Source of the DNA: Alginatibacterium sediminis
GTDB taxonomy: Bacteria; Pseudomonadota; Gammaproteobacteria; Enterobacterales; Celerinatantimonadaceae
Length of the DNA: 64,000 nt
NCBI RefSeq assembly: GCF_003610775.1
Contig: NZ_RAQO01000006.1
Location: 124,001 to 188,000, forward strand
Direction of reading: 5' to 3'
The position numbers and the translations under genes were made by a program. The notes beneath the pieces were generated by a model. It was not told the DNA's origin, did no database searches, and saw nothing but the letters and a program-made list of their open reading frames with translations. Positions 54,909 through 63,385 of this stretch are shown here, piece by piece (position 1 is the stretch's first letter; each line of letters starts with the position of its first letter).

Positions 54909-56267
54909 CTAAAAAGCTTTACGGTCTTGAAATAGCTTGGTGTAAAAACTGGCAACGCTTAGACAAACGAATACTAACATCAGCATACTGATTGGCATTT
55001 CAATATTGTAGCTGGGCGTAATTTGTAGAGCGCTCATACACAAAACAACACTAAGATTACCTGCTAATACTTTTTGAATCCCCATCGATGGCGCTTCACA
55101 GACCTTCCAAATAATAATAGCGTTCAAAAAATAAAGCCCGGCCAACTGCCATAGTTCGGTGAAGATCGGTAACACGAAAACATACTGGGCTAGGAACAAA
55201 GTACCCCAGAGCAAGCAACCTACAGCGGCATGTTTGAGGGCGTTATCAGGTAAGGTAACTAAGACGCTGGCAAAAATGGACGCAATCATTGGAAAAATAA
55301 AGTCGCCAGGTAGTGGAAGATAGATCCAGATGGCAAAACACGTGAGCAATATACCAAGCGCTTTCGCAACATTCTTGAGCCGCTTGGCGTTGGATATTGA
55401 AAAACTAGACTGACTTTGTTTAGGCAAGGGGTAGTGTAGACAATCTATCATAAGCCAATCGCTAAGCGCTTGTGGCTTACTTTTTATCGATTCAATGCTC
55501 TCAAGTATTCGCAATTGTCCAGTAGTGAGTAAGGACAGGTCCTCGAGCTTGTCTTCGATAAATAAGCTTTGTAAGTAGTCTAATTGCTGCATGGCTATAA
55601 TTACTAGCCGCCAATTGCGTTTCTCATGGCGTAAGCGGAAGCTATCATTCAAAGGTAAATCCATAGTCATGCTAAGCTTTCCGAGATCGCTTCTTACTGA
55701 AGTTAGCTCAGCACTAGTTCCGTAATCTAGAATTAATGCATGGTTTTGCCTTAGCTGGGCGAAGGTCGTAGACAGTAAATCAAAAAAAATGTCTTCAGTT
55801 TTTTGCGGCCAAACGATACGAAAAACAGCGCTGTACACCAGCATCCCCAATATCGTTTCCTGAATTCGAAGTACTGTAATGTCAAAAATTTTGGCACTTT
55901 CGAAACCACCGATACTGGCTATTATTGCGCACACTACCGCAGCAATGGTAAATGCGTACCCATAGCGTTTATGCGACGAGAAATAGACACAAAAAGCTAG
56001 GAACCCGGCGTAACTGATAAGAAAAAGCAAATGGTCTTGAGACAAATGACTGATTAATAATATTGCAAAAGCGCAGCCAATGAGGGTGCCGATTAACCTA
56101 TTTTGCCCTTTTCTGAGTGCGTGATTATAGCTTTCACTGGCCGCTATAATAAACACACAGATAACCGCCCAGTAGGGTTTGTCCCAGCCAAACCATAGTG
56201 CGATTGATAGGGCTAGCGAAACCGATAAGCCTACTTTTATTGCTTCTTTATTGTAGTGACTTAGCAT
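54909..56267 (-). CDS. FUSC-family efflux permease, short AaeB-like
   Basis: A 452-residue membrane protein of the aromatic-acid/fusaric-acid exporter family. An N-terminal block of about five helices begins YNKEAIKVGLSVSLALSIALWFGWDKPYWAV, followed by a ~150-residue cytoplasmic region and a second helix block (FIFPMIASIFASVLVTLPDNALKHAAVGCL). E. coli AaeB is about 655 residues, so this one ends shortly after the second block and lacks the long C-terminal tail. It is last in an aaeX-aaeA-aaeB-like operon. Confidence 0.85.
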   Translation of the reverse strand: MLSHYNKEAIKVGLSVSLALSIALWFGWDKPYWAVICVFIIAASESYNHALRKGQNRLIGTLIGCAFAILLISHLSQDHLLFLISYAGFLAFCVYFSSHKRYGYAFTIAAVVCAIIASIGGFESAKIFDITVLRIQETILGMLVYSAVFRIVWPQKTEDIFFDLLSTTFAQLRQNHALILDYGTSAELTSVRSDLGKLSMTMDLPLNDSFRLRHEKRNWRLVIIAMQQLDYLQSLFIEDKLEDLSLLTTGQLRILESIESIKSKPQALSDWLMIDCLHYPLPKQSQSSFSISNAKRLKNVAKALGILLTCFAIWIYLPLPGDFIFPMIASIFASVLVTLPDNALKHAAVGCLLWGTLFLAQYVFVLPIFTELWQLAGLYFLNAIIIWKVCEAPSMGIQKVLAGNLSVVLCMSALQITPSYNIEMPISMLMLVFVCLSVASFYTKLFQDRKAF

Positions 56268-56281
56268 GTGTAATTCTCGCT

Positions 56282-57157
56282 CTAGGGCTTAACTGACGGG
56301 CCAAAAATCTTAACCGAAGCGCTCATGCCAACGCGAAGCTGCAGTGACTCGGGGAGGTCACGCAAGCTTATCTTTAGTGGAATTCGTTGAGCTAAACGTA
56401 TCCATTGGAAGTTCGGATTCACATTTGGGAGTAAGTCATTACCGGTAGCACCATCTTGCTTAGCTATGCCATAACCGATGCTGCTCACCTCTGCTTCGAG
56501 TACTAAATCATTGTGCATAAGCAGAGTTACTTGTGCGCGGTCATGGATGGTAACTGCTCTGAGTTCAGTTTCTTTAAAAAAACCTTCAACCCAAAAGCTA
56601 TGCTCATCGATTAGTGCGACCACCGGCGTATTGGCAACAACTTGTGATCCTTTTCTCAGACGTAGATTGGTAATGAAACCGTCAACGGGGGCATAGATCT
56701 TGGTAAATTGAAGATTAAGTTGCGCTTCTTTCGCACCAGCTTGCTGAGCTTGTAGATTTGCGCTGGCCGCTTTGACGGCGTTGCTAAGATTATTTAGGTT
56801 TAATTGTGATACTGAACTTGGGGTTCTTTTCTCAAGGCTTTGCGCGCGTTGCGATTCGTTACTTGCTTTGTCTAGCTGAACTTGTGCTTGACGAACAGCC
56901 GCTTGGAGTTTTCGATATTTTGTTTCGTAAACACTACTATCAATTTCGAATAGCAAATCACCTTTTTGTACTCGTTGATTGTCATCGATTAACACCCTGA
57001 TGACTTGCCCAGTAACCTGAGGTGTAATCTCTACAATATGAGCACGCACCTGCGCGTCTCGAGTCCATGGGTTAGCCTTATAGCCTTGATACTGAATTAG
57101 CAGTAAGTAGCAAGCAATGAACACCAAAGCACTGGTGGTTAAATATCGTATTTTCAT
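56282..57157 (-). CDS. aaeA: Membrane-fusion (HlyD-type) periplasmic adaptor, AaeA-like
   Basis: A 291-residue adaptor with one N-terminal membrane helix, a biotinyl-lipoyl-like half motif (TPQVTGQVIRVLIDDNQRVQKGDLLFEID), a helical hairpin (residues ~80-135) and a second half motif (IYAPVDGFITNLRLRKGSQV). It links the FUSC pump to an outer-membrane channel. Fourteen bases separate it from the permease gene. Confidence 0.9.
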   Translation of the reverse strand: MKIRYLTTSALVFIACYLLLIQYQGYKANPWTRDAQVRAHIVEITPQVTGQVIRVLIDDNQRVQKGDLLFEIDSSVYETKYRKLQAAVRQAQVQLDKASNESQRAQSLEKRTPSSVSQLNLNNLSNAVKAASANLQAQQAGAKEAQLNLQFTKIYAPVDGFITNLRLRKGSQVVANTPVVALIDEHSFWVEGFFKETELRAVTIHDRAQVTLLMHNDLVLEAEVSSIGYGIAKQDGATGNDLLPNVNPNFQWIRLAQRIPLKISLRDLPESLQLRVGMSASVKIFGPSVKP

Positions 57158-57169
57158 AGGTGCGCTCGC

Positions 57170-57373
57170 TTAAACAAGAGTCATAAAATGGCTAACTAGA
57201 CTGCCAAAAATAATCAGAAGGCTTAACTGCGCTAGTGCAGGGGCCGCAAAGTATTGATGAGTCCCGGTCATGGCTATTACCCAATTGGTCAGGCTTGTCA
57301 TTAGGTAGGATAGAACGAATACCAGCAAATACGGGCTGAGATAAACGTCTCCAATAACTAGTTCATGCGGCAT
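57170..57373 (-). CDS. aaeX: DUF1656 small membrane protein, AaeX-like
   Basis: A 67-residue protein with two hydrophobic helices; MPHELVIGDVYLSPYLLVFVL is the DUF1656 opening. E. coli AaeX has the same length and place before aaeA. The open frame runs further upstream, but only the ATG at 57373 gives the family form. Its role in the pump is not known. Confidence 0.88.
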   Translation of the reverse strand: MPHELVIGDVYLSPYLLVFVLSYLMTSLTNWVIAMTGTHQYFAAPALAQLSLLIIFGSLVSHFMTLV

Positions 57374-57524
57374 CACATCATCACTTTGTTCGATAGGTTT
57401 AGGCGTAGGTTTAGAATATAGTGGAAGGTATGCAACGATAAATCGCTTATGAAGGATCAAGTCCATCAACTGCAGGCAGCTTTGCTTTGGCGAAGCTATA
57501 TCAATTTTTGAGGCAGGGTAGAGA

Positions 57525-58433
57525 ATGAATTTTAGCTTAGAACAACTACTGGCGTTTGTGACCGTATTCGAACAGCTTTCGTTTAGTAAGGCAGCTGCGA
57601 AGTTAGGCAAACATCGCACAACGATCGGACAAGTCGTGACTAATTTAGAAGATCAATTGGCAGTCACGCTTTTTGAGCGGGTCGGGCGGGCTGTTATCCC
57701 AACTGAAGATGGCCATCTACTATATCACTATGCTAAGCAGGCCCTCGAACAAGCTCGGGTTTTCGACAAAGTCGCGCTAAGCCTTTCTTTTGGCGGTATG
57801 GAAAGCATTAATTTCGCCTATCCAAGCATGGTTCCCCCTGGCGTCATGTCTGAGATTCGAACCCAGCTATCTCTAGACTTTCCGATGATGCGAGTGAATT
57901 ACTTAGTTAGAAATAAGTCCGAAATTAAACAGGGTATACAAAGTGGTGAGTTTCATTTCGGAGCGGTAAACGTTCATGATAGTACGGCAATGCATAGTTT
58001 TGATTCGACATTCTTGGGGCATATCGAATTCGTCCCTTTTGTTAAAAAGGGGTCGTCATTGTCCAAACAGTCATCGGACGAAGTATTGCTTGGCCTTAGA
58101 AATACCCGGCAGTTTCTACTCAAGTCATTTGCTGATGAAGATATGAAAGGTAAATTGTTAGTTTCAGCAGAGCACGAAGAAGTTGATCAACTAGCCTTGG
58201 TGATAAAAATGGTCGAAGCTGATCTTGGCTGGGCTTGGCTACCCAAAGCCCTGACCGATTCTGTTTATGGAAATGCCAATATTGAGCCAATTACAGTTGA
58301 TGAGTTAAAAGAAGGGATGAAGTTTGGGATTGCCTTGTGGTGTCCGCACGCCAAACAAGTTGTTGGTATTAAAAAGTCAGTTATTAAGGCCATTGAGTCA
58401 TACGTCAATCGGGTTAAAAGTATTAGCGGCTAA
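57525..58433 (+). CDS. LysR-family regulator, divergent to the efflux operon
   Basis: A 302-residue LysR regulator. The N-terminal helix-turn-helix is LEQLLAFVTVFEQLSFSKAAAKLGKHRTTIGQVVTNLED, slightly unusual in that HRTTIGQVV replaces the common S-x-x-S-x-x-I pattern. The C-terminal effector domain starts near residue 88. Divergent placement, 151 bases from aaeX, suggests it activates the pump in response to an aromatic or phenolic acid; E. coli uses AaeR in this way. Confidence 0.85.
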   Translation: MNFSLEQLLAFVTVFEQLSFSKAAAKLGKHRTTIGQVVTNLEDQLAVTLFERVGRAVIPTEDGHLLYHYAKQALEQARVFDKVALSLSFGGMESINFAYPSMVPPGVMSEIRTQLSLDFPMMRVNYLVRNKSEIKQGIQSGEFHFGAVNVHDSTAMHSFDSTFLGHIEFVPFVKKGSSLSKQSSDEVLLGLRNTRQFLLKSFADEDMKGKLLVSAEHEEVDQLALVIKMVEADLGWAWLPKALTDSVYGNANIEPITVDELKEGMKFGIALWCPHAKQVVGIKKSVIKAIESYVNRVKSISG

Positions 58434-58455
58434 CACTTAGCCGCTTTGTGTTTAT
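58425..58455 (+). terminator. Terminator overlapping the LysR stop codon
   Basis: AGCGGCTAA-CAC-TTAGCCGCT, a 9-bp stem that includes the TAA stop, then TTGTGTTT. It sits between convergent genes and probably serves both. Confidence 0.65.
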
Positions 58456-59627
58456 TTCAGCAGCTTTTGAGCAAAAAAACGCTCGCTAAAAATTGAATAA
58501 ACCATGATTTGTCCTGCAACAATGGCGCTAAACATTAACAGCGCCGAAAGCCCTATGTTTGGAATAGGTAAAATTGCAGTAGCGAAATAGGATTCACTTG
58601 CACCGACAATGATGCGGCTTCCCGGAACGAGTATAATAATACCCTGTAAAACATAGACTGGAGCCGGTACCTGGCGAAGTCGTCCAACAAAAATACCATA
58701 CAAGGTTATTAAAATGGTGCTTATCCATGTGCCCACAACCCAGTCTGAGGTAAACCAGTGCGGTCCCCACATACCGATCGCCGCTGCGGGTAGCCCTATT
58801 AAGATATCGATTACGCTGGCATTGAAAATTAGCCCAATACCCACAGATATACCCACCAATGCCAATATATGAAGTGGTAATGCTATTTCGTTGATAAATG
58901 GAGTTACGGGGAGGGTTCCCACCACTAGGTCGGAAAGGCTTAAACCAAGAATGACGCCAATGAATATTTTCAACACGATTAAGGCACTTTGTGCACCTAA
59001 CTCCATACCAGAGCGAAAATCGTTTAACGCTAAACTGGACAAAGCGTTGGTTACGGTTAAGCCCGGAATAAATAACACGATAGAAGATATACACAGCGCT
59101 AACACTGGGAGTTGCGAGACCTGACTAGCCAATACGCCTACCATGAAGCTAGCGCACAAGGATACGATAAACTCAAGCATAATAGAGCGGTCATCGCGCA
59201 AAAGTATTTGTCCAAGCCAAGTGATGAATCCAAGTAGGACAGAAATTCCGACAGCTAAATACGTACTTCCGACGAGCATGAGGTAGCAAGGAGGAAGCAA
59301 TAGGTTGGCAATACACAAAATGGGCCATGGGTAAGATGGTGCTTGCCGAACACCTTGGTTATTAATTAAGTCTCTAAGGCTTTGACTCATTTGACGTAAG
59401 TTTACAGAAGGTGGCGTTTTGTGTTGCATTACAAGCTTTTGAGTCGGGCCTTCGAATAGGGTATTTATTTTAGTTGGCGTTACATCAATAGATATATCCA
59501 GTCCGAGATTAGTTGCGTATTTATCGGTGTACAGACCTACAGCATAGGGAGCACAGCCAGACTGATGAAGCTTGTCAGCAAAGCTTAACACTTCATCATG
59601 TTTATTTTGTTGAAGGACAGAGAGCAT
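58452..59627 (-). CDS. ThrE-family threonine/serine-type exporter
   Basis: A 391-residue membrane protein. A ~105-residue cytoplasmic N-terminal domain (FADKLHQSGCAPYAVGLYTDKYATNLGL) is followed by about ten helices in two halves, ending with a DUF3815-like block (VPAPVYVLQGIIILVPGSRI). This is the fused ThrE layout known from Corynebacterium, where it exports threonine and serine. The ATG at 59627 is used; upstream there is only a TTG. Substrate is inferred from family only. Confidence 0.8.
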   Translation of the reverse strand: MLSVLQQNKHDEVLSFADKLHQSGCAPYAVGLYTDKYATNLGLDISIDVTPTKINTLFEGPTQKLVMQHKTPPSVNLRQMSQSLRDLINNQGVRQAPSYPWPILCIANLLLPPCYLMLVGSTYLAVGISVLLGFITWLGQILLRDDRSIMLEFIVSLCASFMVGVLASQVSQLPVLALCISSIVLFIPGLTVTNALSSLALNDFRSGMELGAQSALIVLKIFIGVILGLSLSDLVVGTLPVTPFINEIALPLHILALVGISVGIGLIFNASVIDILIGLPAAAIGMWGPHWFTSDWVVGTWISTILITLYGIFVGRLRQVPAPVYVLQGIIILVPGSRIIVGASESYFATAILPIPNIGLSALLMFSAIVAGQIMVYSIFSERFFAQKLLK

Positions 59628-59770
59628 CTTGGTTCCGCGTTTTGTTAAGTTGGTCAATATCTAAACTTGGCTTAAATGAGCGAATTTTCAGAGCCTTGGG
59701 CAGCGCTCATCGCATAAAGGAATCAAGGATACAAAGCACAAAATGGGCGCTTTATATCCTTTGCTTTGGT

Positions 59771-61159
59771 TTATTGAGTGACAAGTTTGGCCGCTTCTCG
59801 CATGAATCCTGCCATTTTGTCTTCGCCGTAAGGGGCAATATATGGATTGGTTGAAAAATAAACACCAACAAAATCGCGTTGCGGGTCGATATAGATGCCT
59901 TGTCCTAGATTGCCATGTTTATACAAGGCACCATCTGCGAAAACTGCATCGAACTGGAAGCTATTGGTTTTTGGAGCGTCAATAAAATCTCCGACTAGAC
60001 CCTGATATTTTCCACCTTTCTTAAAGACTTTATCTGGGTTTGCGCTGTCATAAATGATGTTCATAATTGATGCGCTCACAATTTCTTCGTCAGCAACTTT
60101 GTCCCAGCTCGGTGTAAATAAGGTTCCAAACTTGGCCATATCTTCTAAGGTTGTAGAGACTAGGCCATGAGCAACCGCAGTACCTTCTGGTGTTAAATTG
60201 AATTCTATTCCTTTATCAGCACCAAGTTTCCCCCACACTCTTTGTTCAAAAATGTCGGTCCATGGTTTGTTTTCAATAAGCTCTGCCATGTAGTTAAGTA
60301 CAGTGGTGGTTGCAGAGCTATAGCGGTTAACTTCGCCGGGTTGTTCTCCGTCAATTTTCTGGGCTTGTTTTACAACGTCTAACCAGTTCTCAATCTTGTC
60401 ACTTCCAGGTGCAGCTTGACCAAATTCAGCTGAAAAAAATCGGACAATTATTGACTCTGGATCTAGTATGGATTCAAGCGTCTCCTCTAGTTGTAAACCC
60501 GTTGCCATGTTTAGTGCATTTTTTACCGAGACATCGTCCCAATTACTGCCTTTAAGCTCAGGAACGTAATTACTTATTGATGTATCGAGGTCAACTTTAC
60601 CTTCTTCCACCAGTTGCGCGATGACTAAACCAACAGTTGCTTTAGCTGCTGACATCCATACGTGTTTGTCACTTGGATTCATGCCCGGGAATGCTTGATA
60701 CACTATTTCTCCTTTGTGTATCATCATTACACCTTGTACACGGTGATTTGGGTGAAGAACATAGTCGTCCAGTGCAATGTTGCCGCTGTTTGTTGTATCA
60801 AAGCGAACTTGGCCAATTCTAGGGTCTAAGTTAATTTCTAACTGTCGATTATTTGAAGCTGGGTATGCTACAGCTGTGCCTAACATTTCACTCAATCGCG
60901 AATTGTAATACAGAGCGTGATCGCCCCCCATTTGGTAGTGGAAGTTGTTAAACTCGTTGTGGGCCGCTTCAGCAAACTCGTGACTGAAGCCATCCTTTAC
61001 AGCCGATACTGGCAGAGTCACGTTTGCGCCAGGTACAGCCATGTATTGCTTTAAGATGTCCTGAGTTGTGTTTGGCGTTGATGCGGCGTTTCCCATTACT
61101 GAAGATACAGCAAGCGCGGAACCAAGGATAAGTAGTTTGTTTTTTCTAGGTGCTGACAT
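59771..61159 (-). CDS. Secreted serine hydrolase, beta-lactamase (class C / EstB) family
   Basis: A 462-residue exported protein (signal peptide residues ~1-25, ending GNA-AS). The catalytic S-x-x-K is SAAK (WMSAAKATVGL, residue ~168), the second motif appears as RYSSATT and a C-terminal YKHGNLGQG takes the place of K-T-G. This is the broad esterase/peptidase clan; a role in D-amino-acid peptide or ester hydrolysis fits better than antibiotic resistance. AGAGG precedes the ATG. It is divergent from a D-aminoacylase-type gene across 467 bases containing repeated palindromes. Confidence 0.87.
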   Translation of the reverse strand: MSAPRKNKLLILGSALAVSSVMGNAASTPNTTQDILKQYMAVPGANVTLPVSAVKDGFSHEFAEAAHNEFNNFHYQMGGDHALYYNSRLSEMLGTAVAYPASNNRQLEINLDPRIGQVRFDTTNSGNIALDDYVLHPNHRVQGVMMIHKGEIVYQAFPGMNPSDKHVWMSAAKATVGLVIAQLVEEGKVDLDTSISNYVPELKGSNWDDVSVKNALNMATGLQLEETLESILDPESIIVRFFSAEFGQAAPGSDKIENWLDVVKQAQKIDGEQPGEVNRYSSATTTVLNYMAELIENKPWTDIFEQRVWGKLGADKGIEFNLTPEGTAVAHGLVSTTLEDMAKFGTLFTPSWDKVADEEIVSASIMNIIYDSANPDKVFKKGGKYQGLVGDFIDAPKTNSFQFDAVFADGALYKHGNLGQGIYIDPQRDFVGVYFSTNPYIAPYGEDKMAGFMREAAKLVTQ

Positions 61160-61237
61160 GATGTGCCTCTATTCGTAAGTCATTTGTTGTTTGATAGCCC
61201 CATCTTAATCTCTGTCATCACCTCGTTTGTAATCGCA

Positions 61238-61260
61238 TATGCAGGGCCGCGTCCTGCATA
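61238..61260. repeat. Palindromic element copy 1 (GCAGGG-N5-TCCTGCAT)
   Basis: TATGCAGG-GCCGCGT-CCTGCATA, an 8-bp perfect stem with a 7-base loop. A second copy with the same arms lies 158 bases on. Confidence 0.75.
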
Positions 61261-61395
61261 TTTTGATAATACGGTCATATAAGCCTGTAACTACTACGGG
61301 TTTAATTTAGCCCTTAGATTATTGTTGTAGTGCTAAGTCTGTTGAGAATAAACCGGAATTAAAATCTTAAATGCGATATTGGTATTTTGATCTTT

Positions 61396-61414
61396 TGCAG
61401 GGTTCGATCCTGCA
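61396..61414. repeat. Palindromic element copy 2 (GCAGGG-N5-TCCTGCAT)
   Basis: TGCAGG-GTTCGAT-CCTGCA, with 19 bases GCAGGGTTCGATCCTGCAT matching copy 1 outside the central five. It resembles a tRNA T arm, but no tRNA surrounds it. Confidence 0.7.
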
Positions 61415-61626
61415 TCTGCGAGTTAGTTTATGTCAGTTTGATGATTATTATACTCCCCAGTTAATAACAATCGCTTGTAAGTAGACAGTTTGCTCTGAGT
61501 CATAGTTTTTGAGCATTGGCTAAAGCTGTACATGAACGAATCGATTGTTGTTTTACATGACGCAATCAGCGCTGCGCGATGAAGAAAGTGTGCAGCTGCA
61601 ATTCAATAAACGACAGAGGAACTCAC

Positions 61627-63291
61627 ATGAAAACAGGCACCAATTCAACTTATAGTTCTACCGAGACTGTAGATCATTCTAAGCGTTCGACCCTCACAAA
61701 ACTTGCTGTTGGCGCTGCAGCGTTACCATTTGCGAGTGTTTTACATGCATCGGCTGAAAAGCTAAATACCGACAATTTAGTATTGTTGCCAAATGAGAAG
61801 GGGCCGTTTGATACCGTCATTGAGAATGGGCGGGTTATAGATCCCGAAACCAACTTGGATGCCGTTCGTAATGTTGGAATTAAAGGTAATCGAATTGCAG
61901 CAATTACCAACCAAAAACTACAAGGCAATAAGGTAATCGATGCTTCTGGATTGGTTGTCGCTCCAGGGTTTATTGATATGCACGCACATGGCCAGCAAGT
62001 TCCAGCTGCCAGAGCCCAAGCTTTTGACGGGGTAACAACGGCCTTGGAAATGGAGTCAGGATTGTTACCAATCGCAAAATTCTATGACGACTGTGCCAAA
62101 GAAGGTCGACCTATCAACTATGGGGCTTCAGTTGCTTGGACATACGCTAGGGTGATGGCAAAAGAAAAAGATGTAGCTCCGGCGGATGGCACAATAGTTT
62201 GGTTTCAAAACGCATTTTCGTTGAAAAATTGGCAAAACAGTTTAGCGACTAAAAGTGAATTAAAAGAGATCCTGGCTAGTGTTGAACAAGGTCTAAAAGA
62301 AGGTGGTTTAGGAGTCGGTATCAACGCGGGTTATGCCCCAGGCTATGGGCATAAAGAGTATTACGAGCTGGCAAAGCTGGCTAAGCGTTACGAGGTTCCA
62401 ACTTACACCCATATCCGCTATTTGAATTCTGCTGAACCTCAGTCGAGTTTTGAGGCCTATCAAGAATTGATTAGCTTGTCGGCAACCACAGGGGCTCATA
62501 TGCATATCTGCCACCTAAATAGTACGTCGGTTCAAGATATCGAAGACTGTGCTGACCTAGTTCAAAGTTCTATTGATAACGGATTAGCGATCACCACCGA
62601 AGCTTATCCCTACGGTGCTGGTTCATCAGCTGTTGGTGCCGAAGTATTTCGAGGTGAAGACTGGACGGAGCGATGGGGAGTTCCAAGCGCAAGCTACATG
62701 GAAATGAATGGCAAGGCATTAAAACAAGAAAAAATCACTGAACTTCAAACTTCTGCGCCTGGCTCTATTGTTGTGATGCATTTCTTGAAGCCAGATGAAA
62801 GTAAAGACGATCGTCATAAAATGGACCGCTCAGTGCTATTTCCTGGAGCAGCAATTGCGTCCGATGCTATGCCATGGATGGATAGCAAAGGTAAATTAAT
62901 TGAAGGTGATATCTGGCCAATTCCTGCTGATGCATTTGCCCATCCGCGTTCAATTGCATGTTTTTCACGTTTTGTGAATAAATACGTTAACGAATACAAA
63001 GCTATTAGCTTGGTTGAAGCGATGGAACGTACCAGTTTGAACGCCTGTCGCATCCTTGAAGATGCTATCCCGCAAATGAAACAAAAGGGACGAGTGCAGG
63101 TTGGTAAAGACGCCGATTTGGCAATATTTAAACTTGATGAAGTCAAAGATGTTGCAACATTCACCAAGCCGAATGCGCTTTCTACAGGTATTAAACATCT
63201 CATTGTTAATGGAATTGCGTTAATTGAGAACGCAGAACTACATATGGATGCCATGCCTGGCCAAGCAGTAAGAAGAGATGTAATCGCTTAA
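61627..63291 (+). CDS. D-aminoacylase-type metal amidohydrolase, exported
   Basis: A 554-residue enzyme. The N-terminus has a possible export signal (SKRSTLTKLAVGAAALPFASVLHASA), with KR rather than a clear twin arginine. The catalytic domain opens DTVIENGRVIDPETNLDAVRNVGI, then the metal motif GFIDMHAHGQQ, HIRYLNS and HMHICHLNST, and ends with GRVQVGKDADLAIF. This is the D-aminoacylase/dihydroorotase-like group that releases D-amino acids from N-acyl forms or small cyclic amides. GAGGAA precedes the ATG at 61627; an ATG 48 bases upstream gives a less likely start. Confidence 0.87.
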   Translation: MKTGTNSTYSSTETVDHSKRSTLTKLAVGAAALPFASVLHASAEKLNTDNLVLLPNEKGPFDTVIENGRVIDPETNLDAVRNVGIKGNRIAAITNQKLQGNKVIDASGLVVAPGFIDMHAHGQQVPAARAQAFDGVTTALEMESGLLPIAKFYDDCAKEGRPINYGASVAWTYARVMAKEKDVAPADGTIVWFQNAFSLKNWQNSLATKSELKEILASVEQGLKEGGLGVGINAGYAPGYGHKEYYELAKLAKRYEVPTYTHIRYLNSAEPQSSFEAYQELISLSATTGAHMHICHLNSTSVQDIEDCADLVQSSIDNGLAITTEAYPYGAGSSAVGAEVFRGEDWTERWGVPSASYMEMNGKALKQEKITELQTSAPGSIVVMHFLKPDESKDDRHKMDRSVLFPGAAIASDAMPWMDSKGKLIEGDIWPIPADAFAHPRSIACFSRFVNKYVNEYKAISLVEAMERTSLNACRILEDAIPQMKQKGRVQVGKDADLAIFKLDEVKDVATFTKPNALSTGIKHLIVNGIALIENAELHMDAMPGQAVRRDVIA

Positions 63292-63307
63292 GCCGTAAAG
63301 AGAGAAT

Positions 63308-63328
63308 AGGGCTAGCATCGCTGGCCCT
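63308..63328 (+). terminator. Possible terminator hairpin after the amidohydrolase gene
   Basis: AGGGCTAG-CATCG-CTGGCCCT, 8 bp with one G-T pair, 17 bases past the stop. No T tract, so read-through into the GTPase gene is possible. Confidence 0.4.
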
Positions 63329-63385
63329 GACATAAACGCTGTGTATCGCCTTTAATTGCGATACTAACAATTAGAGATGATCAAA

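Larger units (their letters stand above)
61160..61626. other. Divergent promoter region of hydrolase and amidohydrolase genes
   Basis: 467 bases with no gene seen; it holds the two palindromes noted separately and must contain both promoters. Confidence 0.5.

Noticed and set aside
59771-61159. Serine hydrolase as an antibiotic-resistance beta-lactamase
   Set aside because: It has SxxK, but the KTG box is replaced by HGN and it is longer than class C enzymes; an esterase or peptidase role is more likely.
61396-61420. Possible tRNA remnant because of a T-arm-like GGTTCGATCC
   Set aside because: No acceptor, D or anticodon arm around it; a second copy with a different centre at 61238 shows that it is a palindromic repeat rather than tRNA.
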